Of a stretch of DNA of 64,000 nt, positions 47,190 to 59,372 are shown in pieces. The stretch is taken from positions 146,743,099 to 146,807,098 of the forward strand of contig OX336389.2 of assembly GCA_946902985.2 (NCBI GenBank). Reading direction: 5' to 3'. The notes beneath the pieces were generated by a model. That model worked only from the letters and a program-made list of their open reading frames with translations. It had not been told where the DNA came from and searched no databases. This DNA is from Meconema thalassinum. Taxonomy: Eukaryota > Arthropoda > Insecta > Orthoptera > Tettigoniidae. Positions within the stretch are counted from its first letter, which is position 1. The number at the start of each line of letters is the position of its first letter. The translations under genes and the position numbers were made by a program.

Positions 47190-49282
47190 TTTGTTGTAGT
47201 TTCTTGAGGATGTAGCAGGGTGACCTATTCATTATGTAGAAATTTTCTTATAACTCATGTTATTGTATGTCTATTTAGAAATTGTTAGTTAACTTTTCGC
47301 ACGTCACCGTGTGTCGTTTAGACGTGATTTTATTAGCATTTGGAATTTAGATTACCGTTTTGGTCAGGTTTTATCCAGCGTCGTTTTTAACCTTCTCATT
47401 TTAACGAAACTGTTCTGTGTAAGGAGAATGCTTCGATCGTAACACATACGTTTTCAAACAATGTTATGCGTTTAGATAGCTGTAATGCATTACTACTCAC
47501 CATAAAATTTATGATGAGGCACTATGATACTGAAAATAACAAGTTTAACATGTATAAACATTTTATAACAAATTTAAAATGTTATAAATAATAACATTAA
47601 CCGAATATTATTCCAATTGAAGAATACATTATGTTACGATAAGTAAGTCATGGATAATTTATGTAACCCCTATTTATGTCAACAAAGGAGCACTACAGTG
47701 ACAATTGAAGTCAGGTGAGGACTATTTATAGCAACAATTATTTGTTATAACATTGCCAATGCTAAATGAAGATAAGAAGACTTGTATGTCTATGGAAAGT
47801 CAGTAACATGTTTAAGCAAGTTGGTAAATGAAGATTTTACTCATTCTTGTTTTGTAACAAAGAAACGAAAGAAATATTATTGTTATTAACCTTTCAGACG
47901 AGCGGACTACAACCATTTTAATGTTTACACTCAAGTACACGTGGTATTGTTGTACAATGCAATGGTTTATCATTAGATTGCATTACGTGGCATGTCAAAC
48001 GAGAGATATTGTTGTAGACAAATGTATTGTCGAAGGTAATGAGCACGATGATTTTAAAATTAGAGAAGGAGGAGGTTACCAGTGTTTCATGAACTGTATA
48101 CACAGTAGTGTTACATAGTAGGATCACTAATTCTGCTACAGGTTTGTAGACAGATGGGTTTGTTTTGAAGTATTCCGTGCAGTATTTTACGAGAGTTATT
48201 GTGGCAAGAGTAAGGAGAATTTATGTTGTATTTGGAAGCGCAGGAGACGCTATGAGTATGTGAAGTTCACGTTTTGGTAACGAATTGAGTATTGCCATGA
48301 GATCAATTTACTACAACAAAGTGTTAAGAACGTCACTGACATTTAAGAGTGTTTGTATTGTTTTATCAGTTAGCGTTAATGCTATAGCCTTGTCATCGTC
48401 GTATTAAGTTGGTGTAGTTCCGTCTCGAACTTTAATGTCATTATTATTCTTATGTAATGGATTTGTCTATACAGAACTTTAACTAACTTCATTGTTCGTT
48501 AACATAGTTCATTTATTTTGACTTATGACCAGAAGCTTATAGAAGCTATCTTTTTTGTGAACAAGTGTTTGTCTAGAAGTGAAGTTTGTAACAGGAGAGC
48601 TCATTAGATTGACATATCACGTCAATTCTAGTCCAGATTCGAATACCGCATTGGATGCGTGTAATTCAAATTGTATATAATTGTTAGTTGTATATCCCAT
48701 TATTATTTTAGATTTGCTCACGTTTGTAAATAGCTGTATATCGTAGGGTATTTCAAGATTGTTATTATTATGAGTCGAACAGCTGATCGTAGAGCTAGCT
48801 CACGAGTAACCAGTCACGGGATGACTAGCAAGTTTCACTATTCGATCTTATTCGAAGATTTAGGAAGTAGATATTTCATCTACTAGTGTAATAATTTGTT
48901 TTACAAGTTTCATGTTTTATTATGGATGACAGGGATGTTTATTGTATATATTTACTTTTGGGAATAAATCCCAGGCACATGTCGTTTGCCTGTTTTGTTG
49001 TTATAGAAACTGGTACTGTACTGTAACTCCCTTAGTCTCAACTTCACCGTTCACGTCCGAGATCCGATATTCTCGTACTACCAAGTTATTTTGGGATTAG
49101 ATTTGCTGTGTAACTAATTGTAGTGTTATTGTACGTCCGTATGCGTCAAGCGTTTCCTAGTCATTTATCCAGTAGGGATGCGTTGACGTATCTAGCTGGG
49201 TGTCAACGTCCCTACAATCCTTACCATCTCTGCCGATATGGGTGATGGCTAATGTGAGATTCCGGCGCAGTACCAAGACTCA
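47190..49282. other. AT-rich region ending in an LTR-leader-like segment
   Basis: No gene recognised. 49020-49282 is homologous to 24909-25170: shared CACCGTTCAC, TTCCTA, AGCTGGG and CAACGTCCCT-like blocks in the same order. AATAAA at 48963 fits an LTR end. The whole stretch may be a diverged relative of the LTR element present in the blocks. Confidence 0.4.
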
Positions 49283-50375
49283 GGGTGTCAAGCAAATTAC
49301 ATCGGGCAGAGTGGGAGAAGAATGGATACAGGATACAATGAACACAGAAATGCGATACAATACGGGACGCACTCGGCCGTATGCGACCACATGTGCGGCG
49401 CGGGACACAGTTTAACTAATATTGAAGCGGACTTTAAAAAATTCATCACGGACCGAAATGACATTATAGAAGCATTGGAAATACACTTTGCTAAATTAAA
49501 CAACCCCAATAATTCAAACACACATTCATGGTGAATTCACCCCTCTTCACTCTACTTGAAAACAGCCCCTGGCGGAACCAAGACTCAATATTACGTAGTG
49601 ACCAAGCTAGGTAAGGGATTATTAAGGGAAACATGTCATTGGACCAGGATGTCTGATGTATCTTTTTCTTCAATATACCGAGGCCGGCATTAACGGCAGT
49701 ATTAAAGATAACGGGACATTCTCATGTGACCGTTCGCGTTTAAATATGGCTTTTATGCTTATGCGTGGCGAGGATGAAAACTGGACTTTAATAGTTAAAG
49801 ATTGCCCAGTATTCAGTAACATACACCACATTAGGGAAACTAGACTTGGCAAAACGCAGTCACATTTGTAGGATGAACACACACACAGGAATGGGGGGAA
49901 TGCCCAAGTATATAAGAGACCATGGCACACAGGAAGCTCCCCCAGTTGAGAGTAGATAGTGACGAAGTTAACTGCTTTCTCCAGGACCGCGCATGATCCC
50001 TCCAGATAAGTAGCCCGTACAATACAATCAGAACTGACCATTTAACAGCAATCACATAGTCACTCTAAACAATAAATTTTGGACGTTAACCACCAATTCC
50101 AGTATCTTAACAAAACATCACATAGACTATACTGTAACTAACAAATATTGACGAGTTGCATTATCTTAACTAATACTGCAACTAAATAAGTGCACATATT
50201 GTAAATACTTTCACCCATATTTTCAGACATAGATTTCATAGCCTAAGTATACTGGATCGCTTGAAGATCGCAACTGGTCATCCAAGTTTATTTGTTGATC
50301 TCATGTAATTTTTTTCAGTATTAGAGAATAACCCTCAATTGGGTACAATCGTGTTGAACGACAGAAAAAAAACTA
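49283..50375 (+). mobile_element. Penelope-like element fragment: GIY-YIG endonuclease and 3' tail
   Basis: An open stretch at 49286-49534 reads CQANYIGQSGRRMDTGYNEH then a HxxxC-like VCDHMCGAGHSLTNIEAD. This is the GIY-YIG endonuclease of Penelope-like elements from the YIG onward, including the GR and EHRNAI positions. The conserved Glu region follows as EALEIHFAKLNNPNNS. The 3' tail (49670-50370) matches, inverted, the segments at 21885-22240 and 42475-42835. The RT is missing, so this is a 5'-truncated insertion joined to the LTR-leader-like sequence on its left. Confidence 0.65.
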
Positions 50376-50461
50376 CGTAATTTTGAATAAATGAATAATT
50401 AATAATACATTAATAATAAATAAGTAAAAAATAAATAATAAATACTTGTTTCATTTTTCCA

Positions 50462-50664
50462 CCAAAACCACGTGAAGTCATGGAAATTTTTGGTCCTGTT
50501 TGAAACGGTAACGTGAAACCCGTCACCTGCAATAGCAAGGCGTGTTGACGCCGGACAGGTTTATAATTAATCAAACGACGGCGTGAACTTAGCGAGCCAC
50601 GCATGCCGCTACCCGCATAGCTGTCATGATAAATCGAACCTGCACATTGGATAATAATAATAAT
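50462..50664 (-). repeat. Dispersed repeat, copy 2 (inverted relative to 32701-32900)
   Basis: Reverse complement of the repeat at 32701-32900, with the same AT-rich flanks. It sits just right of the Penelope tail. Confidence 0.65.
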
Positions 50665-50784
50665 CGATAAAATATATTGAATTAATAAAACATGTTAAAT
50701 AATAAATAGATACAAATTATATCGTAAATTAACGACAACATTAAAAAAATAATAAATAGTAAATAAATAAGAATTAACGATGAT

Positions 50785-51475
50785 GATATGATTGTTGTTT
50801 TAAGGGGCCTAACATCTAGGTCTTCGGCTCCTAATGGCTTTAGTGATAGTGAAGGATCAGATGAGAATGAAAACTATAACCAATACTAACTACAAACTTA
50901 CATACTAGAAGAAGAAAAGGTAAGCATATAAAGGACGGGAAGAAAAGTAATGCCCGTAACCCTCGAAGAATGAGGATTGAGGGACTTGGATGGTAGATAG
51001 GAAAGGAAAAGAGGAGAGGGCCCACCCAAAAGTTGGTGCTAAAAGGGGGAAAACTCGGACTCAGATCAGGGATCCCTCGGGATCGACAACGCCCGAACTC
51101 ACCAGCCATTAGCCCCTGAGGGTGTAGCAATATCCAGGGTGCACCAGAAGTTTTGGGGCTACATACACCCTGCCTCCTTGAGGGCCTTGAGCAGAAGGCA
51201 GGAGATAAAAGGAAAAGAAAAACAAGGCTGACCACTCGCAGAAGGAGGGTATCAGAAAAGATGAGACAAGGGCCAATGAAGGCTGGAAAGGAAGACAATC
51301 CCTAGACCTCGATACACTTATACCGTCGGGAGCGGAAGAGAACAAGATTTGACCAAGTGAGGTCGACAGGAAAGAAGACAGCACGAGTAAGTGTAAGCAA
51401 TTCGGACTCAGCTGGGGTCCCGTGGTCGCCAACCTACGTCCCACTAGATGTGAACTCCTGCGGGATAAAATAGAA
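50785..51475. repeat. GC-richer block with a dispersed-repeat look
   Basis: It begins with GGGGCCTAACATCTAGG and stands out from the AT-rich surroundings. Frames on the minus strand up to 152 codons are low-complexity (Ser/Leu/Pro/Phe) and match no domain I know. The opening motif resembles repeats I associate with orthopteroid insects, but I cannot verify that here. Confidence 0.3.
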
Positions 51476-52024
51476 TGATTTTTTTTTAAAAATCAATCAA
51501 TCGGCGGCCAGGTTGGATCGACCGCTCAGCCTTTCCTGTCGTGAAGAACTAGGAGTCATGTCACATGACTTGGTGGAAACCACTCCGAACTTCACCTACC
51601 CTTGGAAACGTCCACCAGAAAAAAATATATTAAAATTGAAAATGGCGTGTTCTGTGGATAGAGGGGGCGGAGCCCTGACACGACTTCCTCCGATCATCAT
51701 TCGGGTGATATCCGTTCTATTTTTGGTAATCGATCATCAATAAATAATAACAAATAAATATTAAATTGAACAATCGAAGGAAAGGCTGGAAAAGAAGAGA
51801 AACTGACCAAGGTACTGTCCCCGATAATCCGGATAGTAGGCTGTCAGAAATCCGCCCCCTCAATCGGATTTCCAATAATCAAACGCACTGGCACAGCTAC
51901 ATCAATGAAAATGGCACTGACAGATACTACCGAGATTAGAGCACAGTAGTTAACAAGAAATTATTGTGGAACACACCAAAATATACGGGGGTTCATACTT
52001 ACCTTTTACTTACCTTTTCAAATT
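51476..52024. other. Repeat-derived, no gene
   Basis: The segment near 51655-51710 (GGAGCCCTGACACGACTTCC) is related to 55225-55275 (GAGCCCTCACACGACTTTCT). No coding sequence recognised. Confidence 0.35.
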
Positions 52025-52150
52025 AATCTCGGGTCTGGGTTGCCAACTGGATCACTTAAAAGTATGCCCTCACAATAACCTCCACCATGATATTTAAAAT
52101 GAACCAAGAAGGAACAAGAAACTTTAAACTGTACAATAATTTATTTCACA
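52025..52150 (-). promoter_or_regulatory. Candidate LTR end with polyadenylation signal and primer-binding site
   Basis: On the minus strand AATAAA (52145-52140) is followed about 90 bases later by TGATCCA and then TGGCAACCCAGACCCGAGA (from about 52045 down). That is a plausible CA end of an LTR followed by a tRNA primer-binding site. I could not find the matching LTR start or a second LTR. Confidence 0.3.
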
Positions 52151-54198
52151 TAAAGGAATAATATAACAAAAATTTAACAACAAAATTACGTGGCAATCAT
52201 AAGCCATTGTCAATGTAATCATGTCCTCCTGTAGGACTTGTAGACTTTGCATACAAAATTTGAGCTTTCTAGCTCAAAAGAACGTAATTATAATAATACA
52301 CTTGGAATGGATAAGGGAGTTGGGACGAGACATATAGCAATTGTTTTCCTTTTTCATAAACATCACATTTTATTTATAACCGCAAGGCTGCTATGTAGCC
52401 GACCTTGGCCTCTATCATTCAGTTGTCTGGCCAGCTGCGATACACCCTACACCATGTCGCATGCTTGCATCGTCAAATGGACCCACCTGTCCAGCCAACG
52501 TTAGCATATGCTAGTTACCTCAGAGCCTAGCTCCTTTTCAAAACACTTTAAATGTCCACATATCAACTCAAATATTATCACGCAAATCTTTTAAATGCTC
52601 CATTCAAATATCAATGGATTACTCTAATAATCCCAAATCTTGTTTAATTGTAAATTCCAATTGTTTAACTAGCGTTGTTTAGAGTATAATAACAAAAACG
52701 TTTAATGTTTATAACAAAATGTTCATTAATTATTTATAACATTATAAATTGTTTATAACATTGTCAAACGACAATTGAAAAATTTATACACGCCTCTATT
52801 AATCCCTTTCGTTTCAAATTATTATTAAAGATATTTACATAATTATTTACAATATTTATATTATTTATTTTAGAAATACATTAAACCACACGTTTATCCG
52901 GTTGATAATTACTCAAATCGTGGTGATATAATCGACCAATGAAGGTTAGTTATACTTAAATTTTAGATTCTGGTTTAATAAGGTTTAATAATTATTATTA
53001 TTTGTGACGGTAACCTCCATTCAAAATCGTTATCTCAAATTATTTAAACACTGTTGTTAATTTTAACAGTAACTTCACATGATTAATTTTCAAAGGACCT
53101 GAACAATACACTCAGCGGAAAAATACCTCGCTCAAAACGCACAAAATTGCACAAAAATAGGCCCAGAATTCATCATATATCTCAATATATATGGCATAAA
53201 AATCTTCCACAATACATACAAAAAACCTCCACTTATAAATTCATCAACATCATTAATATTACTGTGGGAACCTCCTTCACTTATTACAGGGCATTATTCA
53301 TCAGCGACTTTTACACGTCCACTGAACTAACGATTATACATCCATAGTTCCTCTTTGAAAATTCTTATATTCATTAATTGTATCAAAAACTGTTATTATA
53401 TTTAACCTTCGTGGGTTTCATTCATGAATCGATATGAAGTAAAAATTTGCCAATCACAAATAAATTTAATAGCAAATACGATTAGACACGCCTCCCTGGT
53501 CTATCAAAATTGAGATTAATATCTTCAAAGTAACGCAGTATAAAAATACTATCTTCAATCAAAGTTCATCTAAACTGCATAAATAATCGAATAGAATACA
53601 ATTAGACTGTGGAATGCAAACATTATTGTTCCAATCTAGAATTGAGAAAAACTCCTATCAAATGTTCATTACTATAGTGTACTCAATAAATCGTACTCAA
53701 AGTTCATATTTCATAAAATTGTCTATAATGCAATGGTATTTCAGAACTGATAAATGTATATGTTGCAATCATGTTCATAAAACGACTAGTATTTCCAAGA
53801 TCGTCGATACAGTAATAGATTTTAACGCTCTAAAATCTTTTAATTATTCTTCTTTCTTGAGGATGACAGAAAATTGGTCAAAGTAATTTACTGAATAGAA
53901 TTACTTTAATAAAATGACACGCTGTCTGAATTCAAATTTGCCATAGAAAATCGTTAACTTTACAGTTAAATCGTGACTACAGAAATATGCAAATTACTGA
54001 AAGAATATATTTTATCAGTCTCAATTGATCCAAAATTATTTAAATATGCCAATGACATAATAATGTCTCAATAAATCGTAGAAAAAGGCATAAATCAACA
54101 AAGTGTACGGAGTACAGAAATATCAAGCAAGAATATGGGGCAAAATATATGGGACAGAAAATATGGGAAGAATGGTTGCTCAGATATCGCTAAATGGC
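52151..54198. other. AT-rich non-coding region
   Basis: No gene recognised. It could be the LTR body implied by the feature at 52025-52150, or intron. Confidence 0.35.
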
Positions 54199-54552
54199 TC
54201 AAATATAACAAGAAACGTTCACGACTACCTTATCTGTTGATTGAAGTTCTAGAGGAAAATTTCCAAAGAAGACTGCTGATGGTTCCATTTCACCAACGTA
54301 AAGATGTGCTCCGACCTCGAACCTGGAACCAGCGCCCTCGGAGAATAGAACTGCTTCCTCCTCCGGAAATTGCACTGCTCCGTGTAGACGATAGACATCC
54401 TTCTGGCAAAACTCTTCTTTGTGAGCCGGGTCTACCCTGGCCTCTCTTGATAGTTCCCTGAAGTTCTGGTAGAAATTCGCCATGAAGTTTATTGCAATTA
54501 TTTCCGCAGAAATGTTCATAATTGTAGAGTATGAAGATATTTCCACTGCCAT
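54199..54552 (-). other. Unrecognised 117-codon open frame in a GC-richer patch
   Basis: The frame contains AVQFPEEEAVLFSEGAGSRF and covers a patch (54240-54470) richer in GC than its surroundings. The patch includes GGTTCGAGGTC, which resembles a Pol III B box, so it may be a SINE-like insertion, not a protein. No domain seen. Confidence 0.2.
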
Positions 54553-56645
54553 TTCAAAAACTCAAAATTAATTTCTTCAAAATTCCAAATCAATGCCATA
54601 ACTGAAAATAGTTTTCCACAATTCTGCATTCCAAAAGTAATTAAATATGGTAGTTTCAGTAATTTCCGTCTCCCTCCAAACTATCATTCATTGGTTCAAG
54701 CCTCTCCTCCAATAGCGTAACTTCTTCCTTAGCACAATTCTGTGTTTCCCTGCGACTGCGTCGTAAATCTCAGATCTTTCTCGAACAAAATCATGACGTC
54801 ACCAAAATCTCAGCTCAACCAGTCTACTTGCATAAAGTCTGCGTCATCCGTGCTTACGTCATGAATATCCACGTCACAACTATGACAGCCATAACTTTAT
54901 TCATATATGCCAATACAGCCCTCGTGGTCTCAGTATAATTCAATTTACGGGGGCAGTACGTCAATGGATATGAACCGGTCGCAAGTAAGTGGAAGCAATG
55001 TTGGACTTTTGGGTTAAATGTAATTAAATTTGGAAAAATATATTTTGAATTTTAGGGAATGGGGGGGAGTAAGGAGTAGAGAAAGGGGTATGGCGGCATC
55101 TACCATAACAATTGAAACGCCCGCCATCTTAGAAGCACACTAAAAATCGCTATTTTCGACGTAGAGTGGGGGGAGGTCTTATCTTAGTGGGAAAAGACTT
55201 GTCCTATATATTGAGGGGATGGAGCTTTTTCTATTGAGCCCTCACACGACTTTCTCCGATTACTCGTTCGGGAGTATACACGGCCTTGCCCCCGGATGTA
55301 TTGCAGGTTACCCCTGGGATTGGACCCCTCCACTTACGAGCACGGGCAACTGTACACCAAGTAACTTGCAATGTTCATGTGACACAAATTAATTCGCTGT
55401 ATATTAGCCTAGTTGGAATATACACAATTCAATATAGAAAACATTACGGATGAATGGAGAGTACTATCGTGTAGAGATGATTGTTAGTACATTACATAAC
55501 ACATAGTACATATAGTGTGGTCTGTAATAATGTACAGAAGTTGGCACACTACGCAGCATACACTTATCCAACTCTCGGCATACCACTGCATGCCACCCCT
55601 CTAGCGTCCAACAATTCAACTGGCACATTTTATTATGAAATTTCAATTCTGTATATTGGCTTAATCCAGCTCTCCAAAAGTAGTATTTAAAAATTCTCTA
55701 CACTATGTACATAGTATATCGAAAATAATGTTTGGGAATTTATTGACAATTCTTTTATATAAATGCGATTTAAAGTGTGCGTCATTAATTATTTTCTTAC
55801 AGAAATGACGTAGCCTCTACAATTAATCTTTGTCAGTCTTGCTTGTGCCGTGTAATGAATTGATAGCTTAGTTGTTGTGATTTTGTTTCTAAGTGGATGC
55901 CAATGGTTGATGGCTTGACCTGGTATACATGCTTTGTGTGGATGTGATCGATTGTAGTTGAGTTTTATCGTTATGTTTACATCCCAATGCTTGGGGTTTA
56001 ATGTAATCTAATCTTTCATATAGGGTTAAGTTTTAAAATTCATCCTCCATGGTGGTAATGTAATTTTACGTTAACCAAAAGAGAGTCAACGAAACGGCCA
56101 CGACAAATTCCACCCTGATCTCCTTTATAAAATAGGCCTACACCACTACCCAGTTGCCATTTTGCTAATATTTACGTGTGAGCGAAAGTAATATAGTGTA
56201 ATTTTGTAAAGTGAAATTAAGTTGTACTATGTTAAGTTATTTTTAGCAAACAGTGGTTGATTATTGTTTTAACTATGCCAACGAAAAAAAGTGCAACGCG
56301 TTTCGCAATATAGGACTTAATTTAATACCAACATACATTACGGTATGCTAAGTTTGGTATATACATTATAATTTTAAAGCGGATGTTTCACCTTTAGTTA
56401 TAAAATGAATCTCACTCAAAACTTCGTGGCATTAAGTCTTTCTATACAAATATTTTTTTGAGTTTGCCCCGAATAATAATGTATTAATAACGCTTAATTA
56501 ATTAATAGTGTGGAAATGCCTCAGATTCATTTTGTATCTGAATGTTTAGCACCCGCATTAAAAAAGGAAATGCCTAAACATTCCAACAAAGGTGATACAT
56601 ATAAGGTAAACGAAAGAACATATAGTTTGTACATTTAACACTTAC
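54553..56645. other. No gene recognised; CRE-like sites and repeat remnants
   Basis: Several TGACGTCA-like or TACGTCA sites cluster at 54790-54970. Repeat remnants lie near 55080-55290. The rest is AT-rich. On the gene model this is intron. Confidence 0.35.
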
Positions 56646-56704
56646 TCATTTACGAGATTTCCACTTTCATCTGCTTTTTCATTGATATTTTCTTCATTAA
56701 TATC
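56646..56704 (-). CDS. Candidate internal exon B of the zinc-finger gene
   Basis: 59 bp, acceptor TTATCCCCAG then GATATTAATG, donor GA then GTAAGTG. It encodes an acidic peptide, DINEENINEKADESGNLVN, plus two bases of the next codon. Those two bases (GA) join the single leading A of the exon at 28462 to give GAA, so the frame runs on into the zinc fingers. An acidic linker before C2H2 fingers is common in insect zinc-finger factors. Short length limits confidence; an independent transcript would settle it. Confidence 0.5.
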
Positions 56705-57313
56705 CTGGGGATAAGATGGAATAATTTATGACAGTGATATGGCCTTATACTTTTACACAAATGACAACCCAAGTAATTGTACACTGCTCAGCTGAAGTGA
56801 AGATACATTCGCTGAATGGCTTTCTACTGTCCATCACATCCTAGTGCAAGAGGTAAACTTTATACAGGTAAGTAGTTATATTCCCCAGTTCTGAAACATA
56901 TAATACACTTTTAGAGACCAAATTAAATTTAGAGCGATTGGAAATGCTAAAATCAGTGCCTTAATGGAAGTAATAGCTTTAAGGATTGAGGACAAATGGA
57001 CATTTATTTTTAATTATTTTAGCCGTAAGACCGTAACAGAGGGGCAGATGACCCCGCTGTTCCACCCCTTGAAACAATGACAACAGAACAGACCAAAACA
57101 AATCCTACGGTCCAACACGTGCACATATCATTGAGTAATAAGCTACTAGGCTGCCAATACGTGCATGACTTTTGAGAATGAAGGCATAAATCTATCAATC
57201 ATCAGAATATTATACATGGCATTTCTTCACAATTCACTGCAATTTAATATTCTCATGTTCAAAAAGAAATTAGACTGAGTCAAATAAATGCCTCCATGGG
57301 GAGTCTATTGTAG

Positions 57314-59146
57314 AGCATCCTAGTAGCCCTAAGAATTATGTGTCTGCTAGTGTACGGGAGCACACAGTTTGCAAAGGAGATTAGAGCATGCTGGCAACTC
57401 TAAGAATTATGTGTCTGCTAGTGTACGGGAGCACACAGTTTGCAAAGGAGATTAGAGCATGCTAGTAACTCTAAGTATTATGTGTCTGCTAGTGTACGGG
57501 AGCACACAGTTTGCAAAGGAGATTAGAGCATGCTAGTAACTCTAAGAATTATGTGTCTGCTAGTGTACGGGAGCACACAGTTTGCAAAGTAGATTAGAAC
57601 ATGCTAGTAACTCTAAGAATTACGTGTCTGCTAGTGTACGGGAGCACACAGTTTGCGAAGGAGATTAGAGAAGCTAGTAACTCTAAGAATTATGTGTCTG
57701 CTAGTGTACGGGAGCACACAGTTTGCAAAGGAGATTAGAGAAGCTAGTAACTCTAAGAATTATGTGTCGGCTAGTGTACGGGAGCACACAGTTTGCAAAG
57801 GAGATTAGAGCAGATAGTAACTCAAAGAATTATGTGTCTGCTAGTGTACGGGAGCACACAGTTTGCAAAGGAGATTAGAGCAGATAGTAACTCAAAGAAT
57901 TATGTGTCTGCTAGTGTACGGGAGCACGCAGTTTGCAAAGTAGATTAGAACATGCTAGTAACTCTAAGAATTATGTGTCTGCTAGTGTACGGGAGCACAC
58001 AGTTTGCAAAGGAGATTAGAACAAGCTAGTAACACTAAGAATTATGTGTCTGCTAGTGTACGGGAGCACACAGTTTGCAATGGAGATTAGAACATGCTAG
58101 TAACTCTAAGTATTATGTGTCTGCTAGTGTACGGGAGCACACAGTTTGCAAAGGAGATTAGAGCAGATAGTAACTCTAAGTATTATGTGTCTGCTATTGT
58201 ACGGGAGCACACAGTTTGCAAAGGAGATTAGAGCAGATAGTAACTCAAAGAATTATGTGTCTGCTAGTGTACGGGAGCACACAGTTTGCAAAGGAGATTA
58301 GAGCATGCTAGTAACTCCAAGAATTATGTGTCTGCTAGTGTACGGGAGCACACAGTTTGCAAAGTAGATTAGAACATGCTAGTAACTCTAAGAATTACGT
58401 GTCTGCTAGTGTACGGGAGCACACAGTTTGCAAAGGAGATTAGAGAAGCTAGTAACTCTAAGAATTATGTGTCTGCTAGTGTACGGGAGCACACAGTTTA
58501 CAAAGGAGATTAGAGAAGCTAGTAACTCTAAGAATTATGTGTCTGCTAGTGTAAGGGAGCACACAGTTTGCAAAGGAGATTAGAGCAGATAGTAACTCAA
58601 AGAATTATGTGTCTGCTAGTGTACGGGAGCACACAGATTGCAAAGGAGATTAGAGCAGATAGTAACTCAAAGAATTATGTGTCTGCTAGTGTACGGGAGC
58701 ACACAGTTTGCAAAGTAGATTAGAACATGCTAGTAACTCTAAGAATTATGTGTCTGCTAGTGTACGGGAGCACACAGTTTGCAAAGGAGATTAGAACAAG
58801 CTAGTAACTCTAAGAATTATGTGTCTGCTAGTGTACGGGAGCACACAGTTTGCAAAGGAGATTAGAACATGCTAGTAACTCTAAGTATTATGTGTCTGCT
58901 AGTGTACGGGAGCACACAGTTTGCAAAGGAGATTAGAGCAGATAGTAACTCTAAGTATTATGTGTCTGCTAGTGTACGGGAGCACACAGTTTGCAAAGGA
59001 GATTAGAGCAGATAGTAACTCAAAGAATTATGTGTCTGCTAGTGTACGGGAGCACACAGTTTGCAAAGGAGATTAGAGAAGCTAGTAACTCTAAGAATTA
59101 TGTGTCTGCTAGTGTACGGGAGCACACAGTTTGCAAAGGAGATTTG
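57314..59146. repeat. Satellite array: 26 monomers of 70/71 bp with 11-mer higher-order repeat
   Basis: Each monomer contains TGTCTGCTAGTGTACGGGAG and CACACAGTTTGCAAAGGAGA. Monomers differ by short diagnostic variants at the junction (AGCATGCTAG, AGAAGCTAG, AGCAGATAG, AACATGCTAG, AACAAGCTAG) and by CTAAG versus CAAAG. The order of variants in monomers 4-14 (57527-58301) repeats in monomers 15-25 (58302-59076), an exact 775-bp period of five 71-mers and six 70-mers. Three monomers precede and one follows. It lies between exons A and B. Confidence 0.92.
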
Positions 59147-59270
59147 AGCAGGTACTATCAGCCAAAAGCTTATGTTTGTCAGCAACATTATTGTGAGAAA
59201 ACAACTTTAAATCCCTAAATGCAATTAGGAGATAAGGAGATGCCTTGAAAATAAGCATGAAGATACTTAC

Positions 59271-59372
59271 CTCATTCAGATCTGACGATGATATGTCTGT
59301 TTTGAAGCATGAATCGATATCCGGTATAGACGATTTCTCTATCTTAATATCCGTATAATGGTCTGTATCGTC
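59271..59372 (-). CDS. Candidate internal exon A of the zinc-finger gene
   Basis: 102 bp (34 codons), acceptor CATTTCTTTGCAG before GACGATACAG, donor GAG then GTAAGTATC, close to the animal consensus on both sides. It is open in phase 0 at both ends and encodes an acidic peptide containing DIKIEKSS, where IKIE fits the SUMO-attachment consensus. The phase is compatible with exon B (which starts in phase 0), and exon B with the finger exon. No start exon was identified farther right. It could alternatively belong to another minus-strand gene. Confidence 0.55.

Noticed and set aside
50840..51444. Minus-strand frames of 111-152 codons as genes
   Set aside because: Low-complexity Ser/Leu/Phe composition in a repeat-like block with no domain or splice support.
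57314..59146. CRISPR-like array
   Set aside because: The whole unit is repeated with no unique spacers, and the sequence is eukaryotic.
57314..59218. Protein-coding reading of the satellite (frame ending at 59218)
   Set aside because: Monomer lengths of 70 and 71 bp change the frame at every unit, and the short frame is chance.
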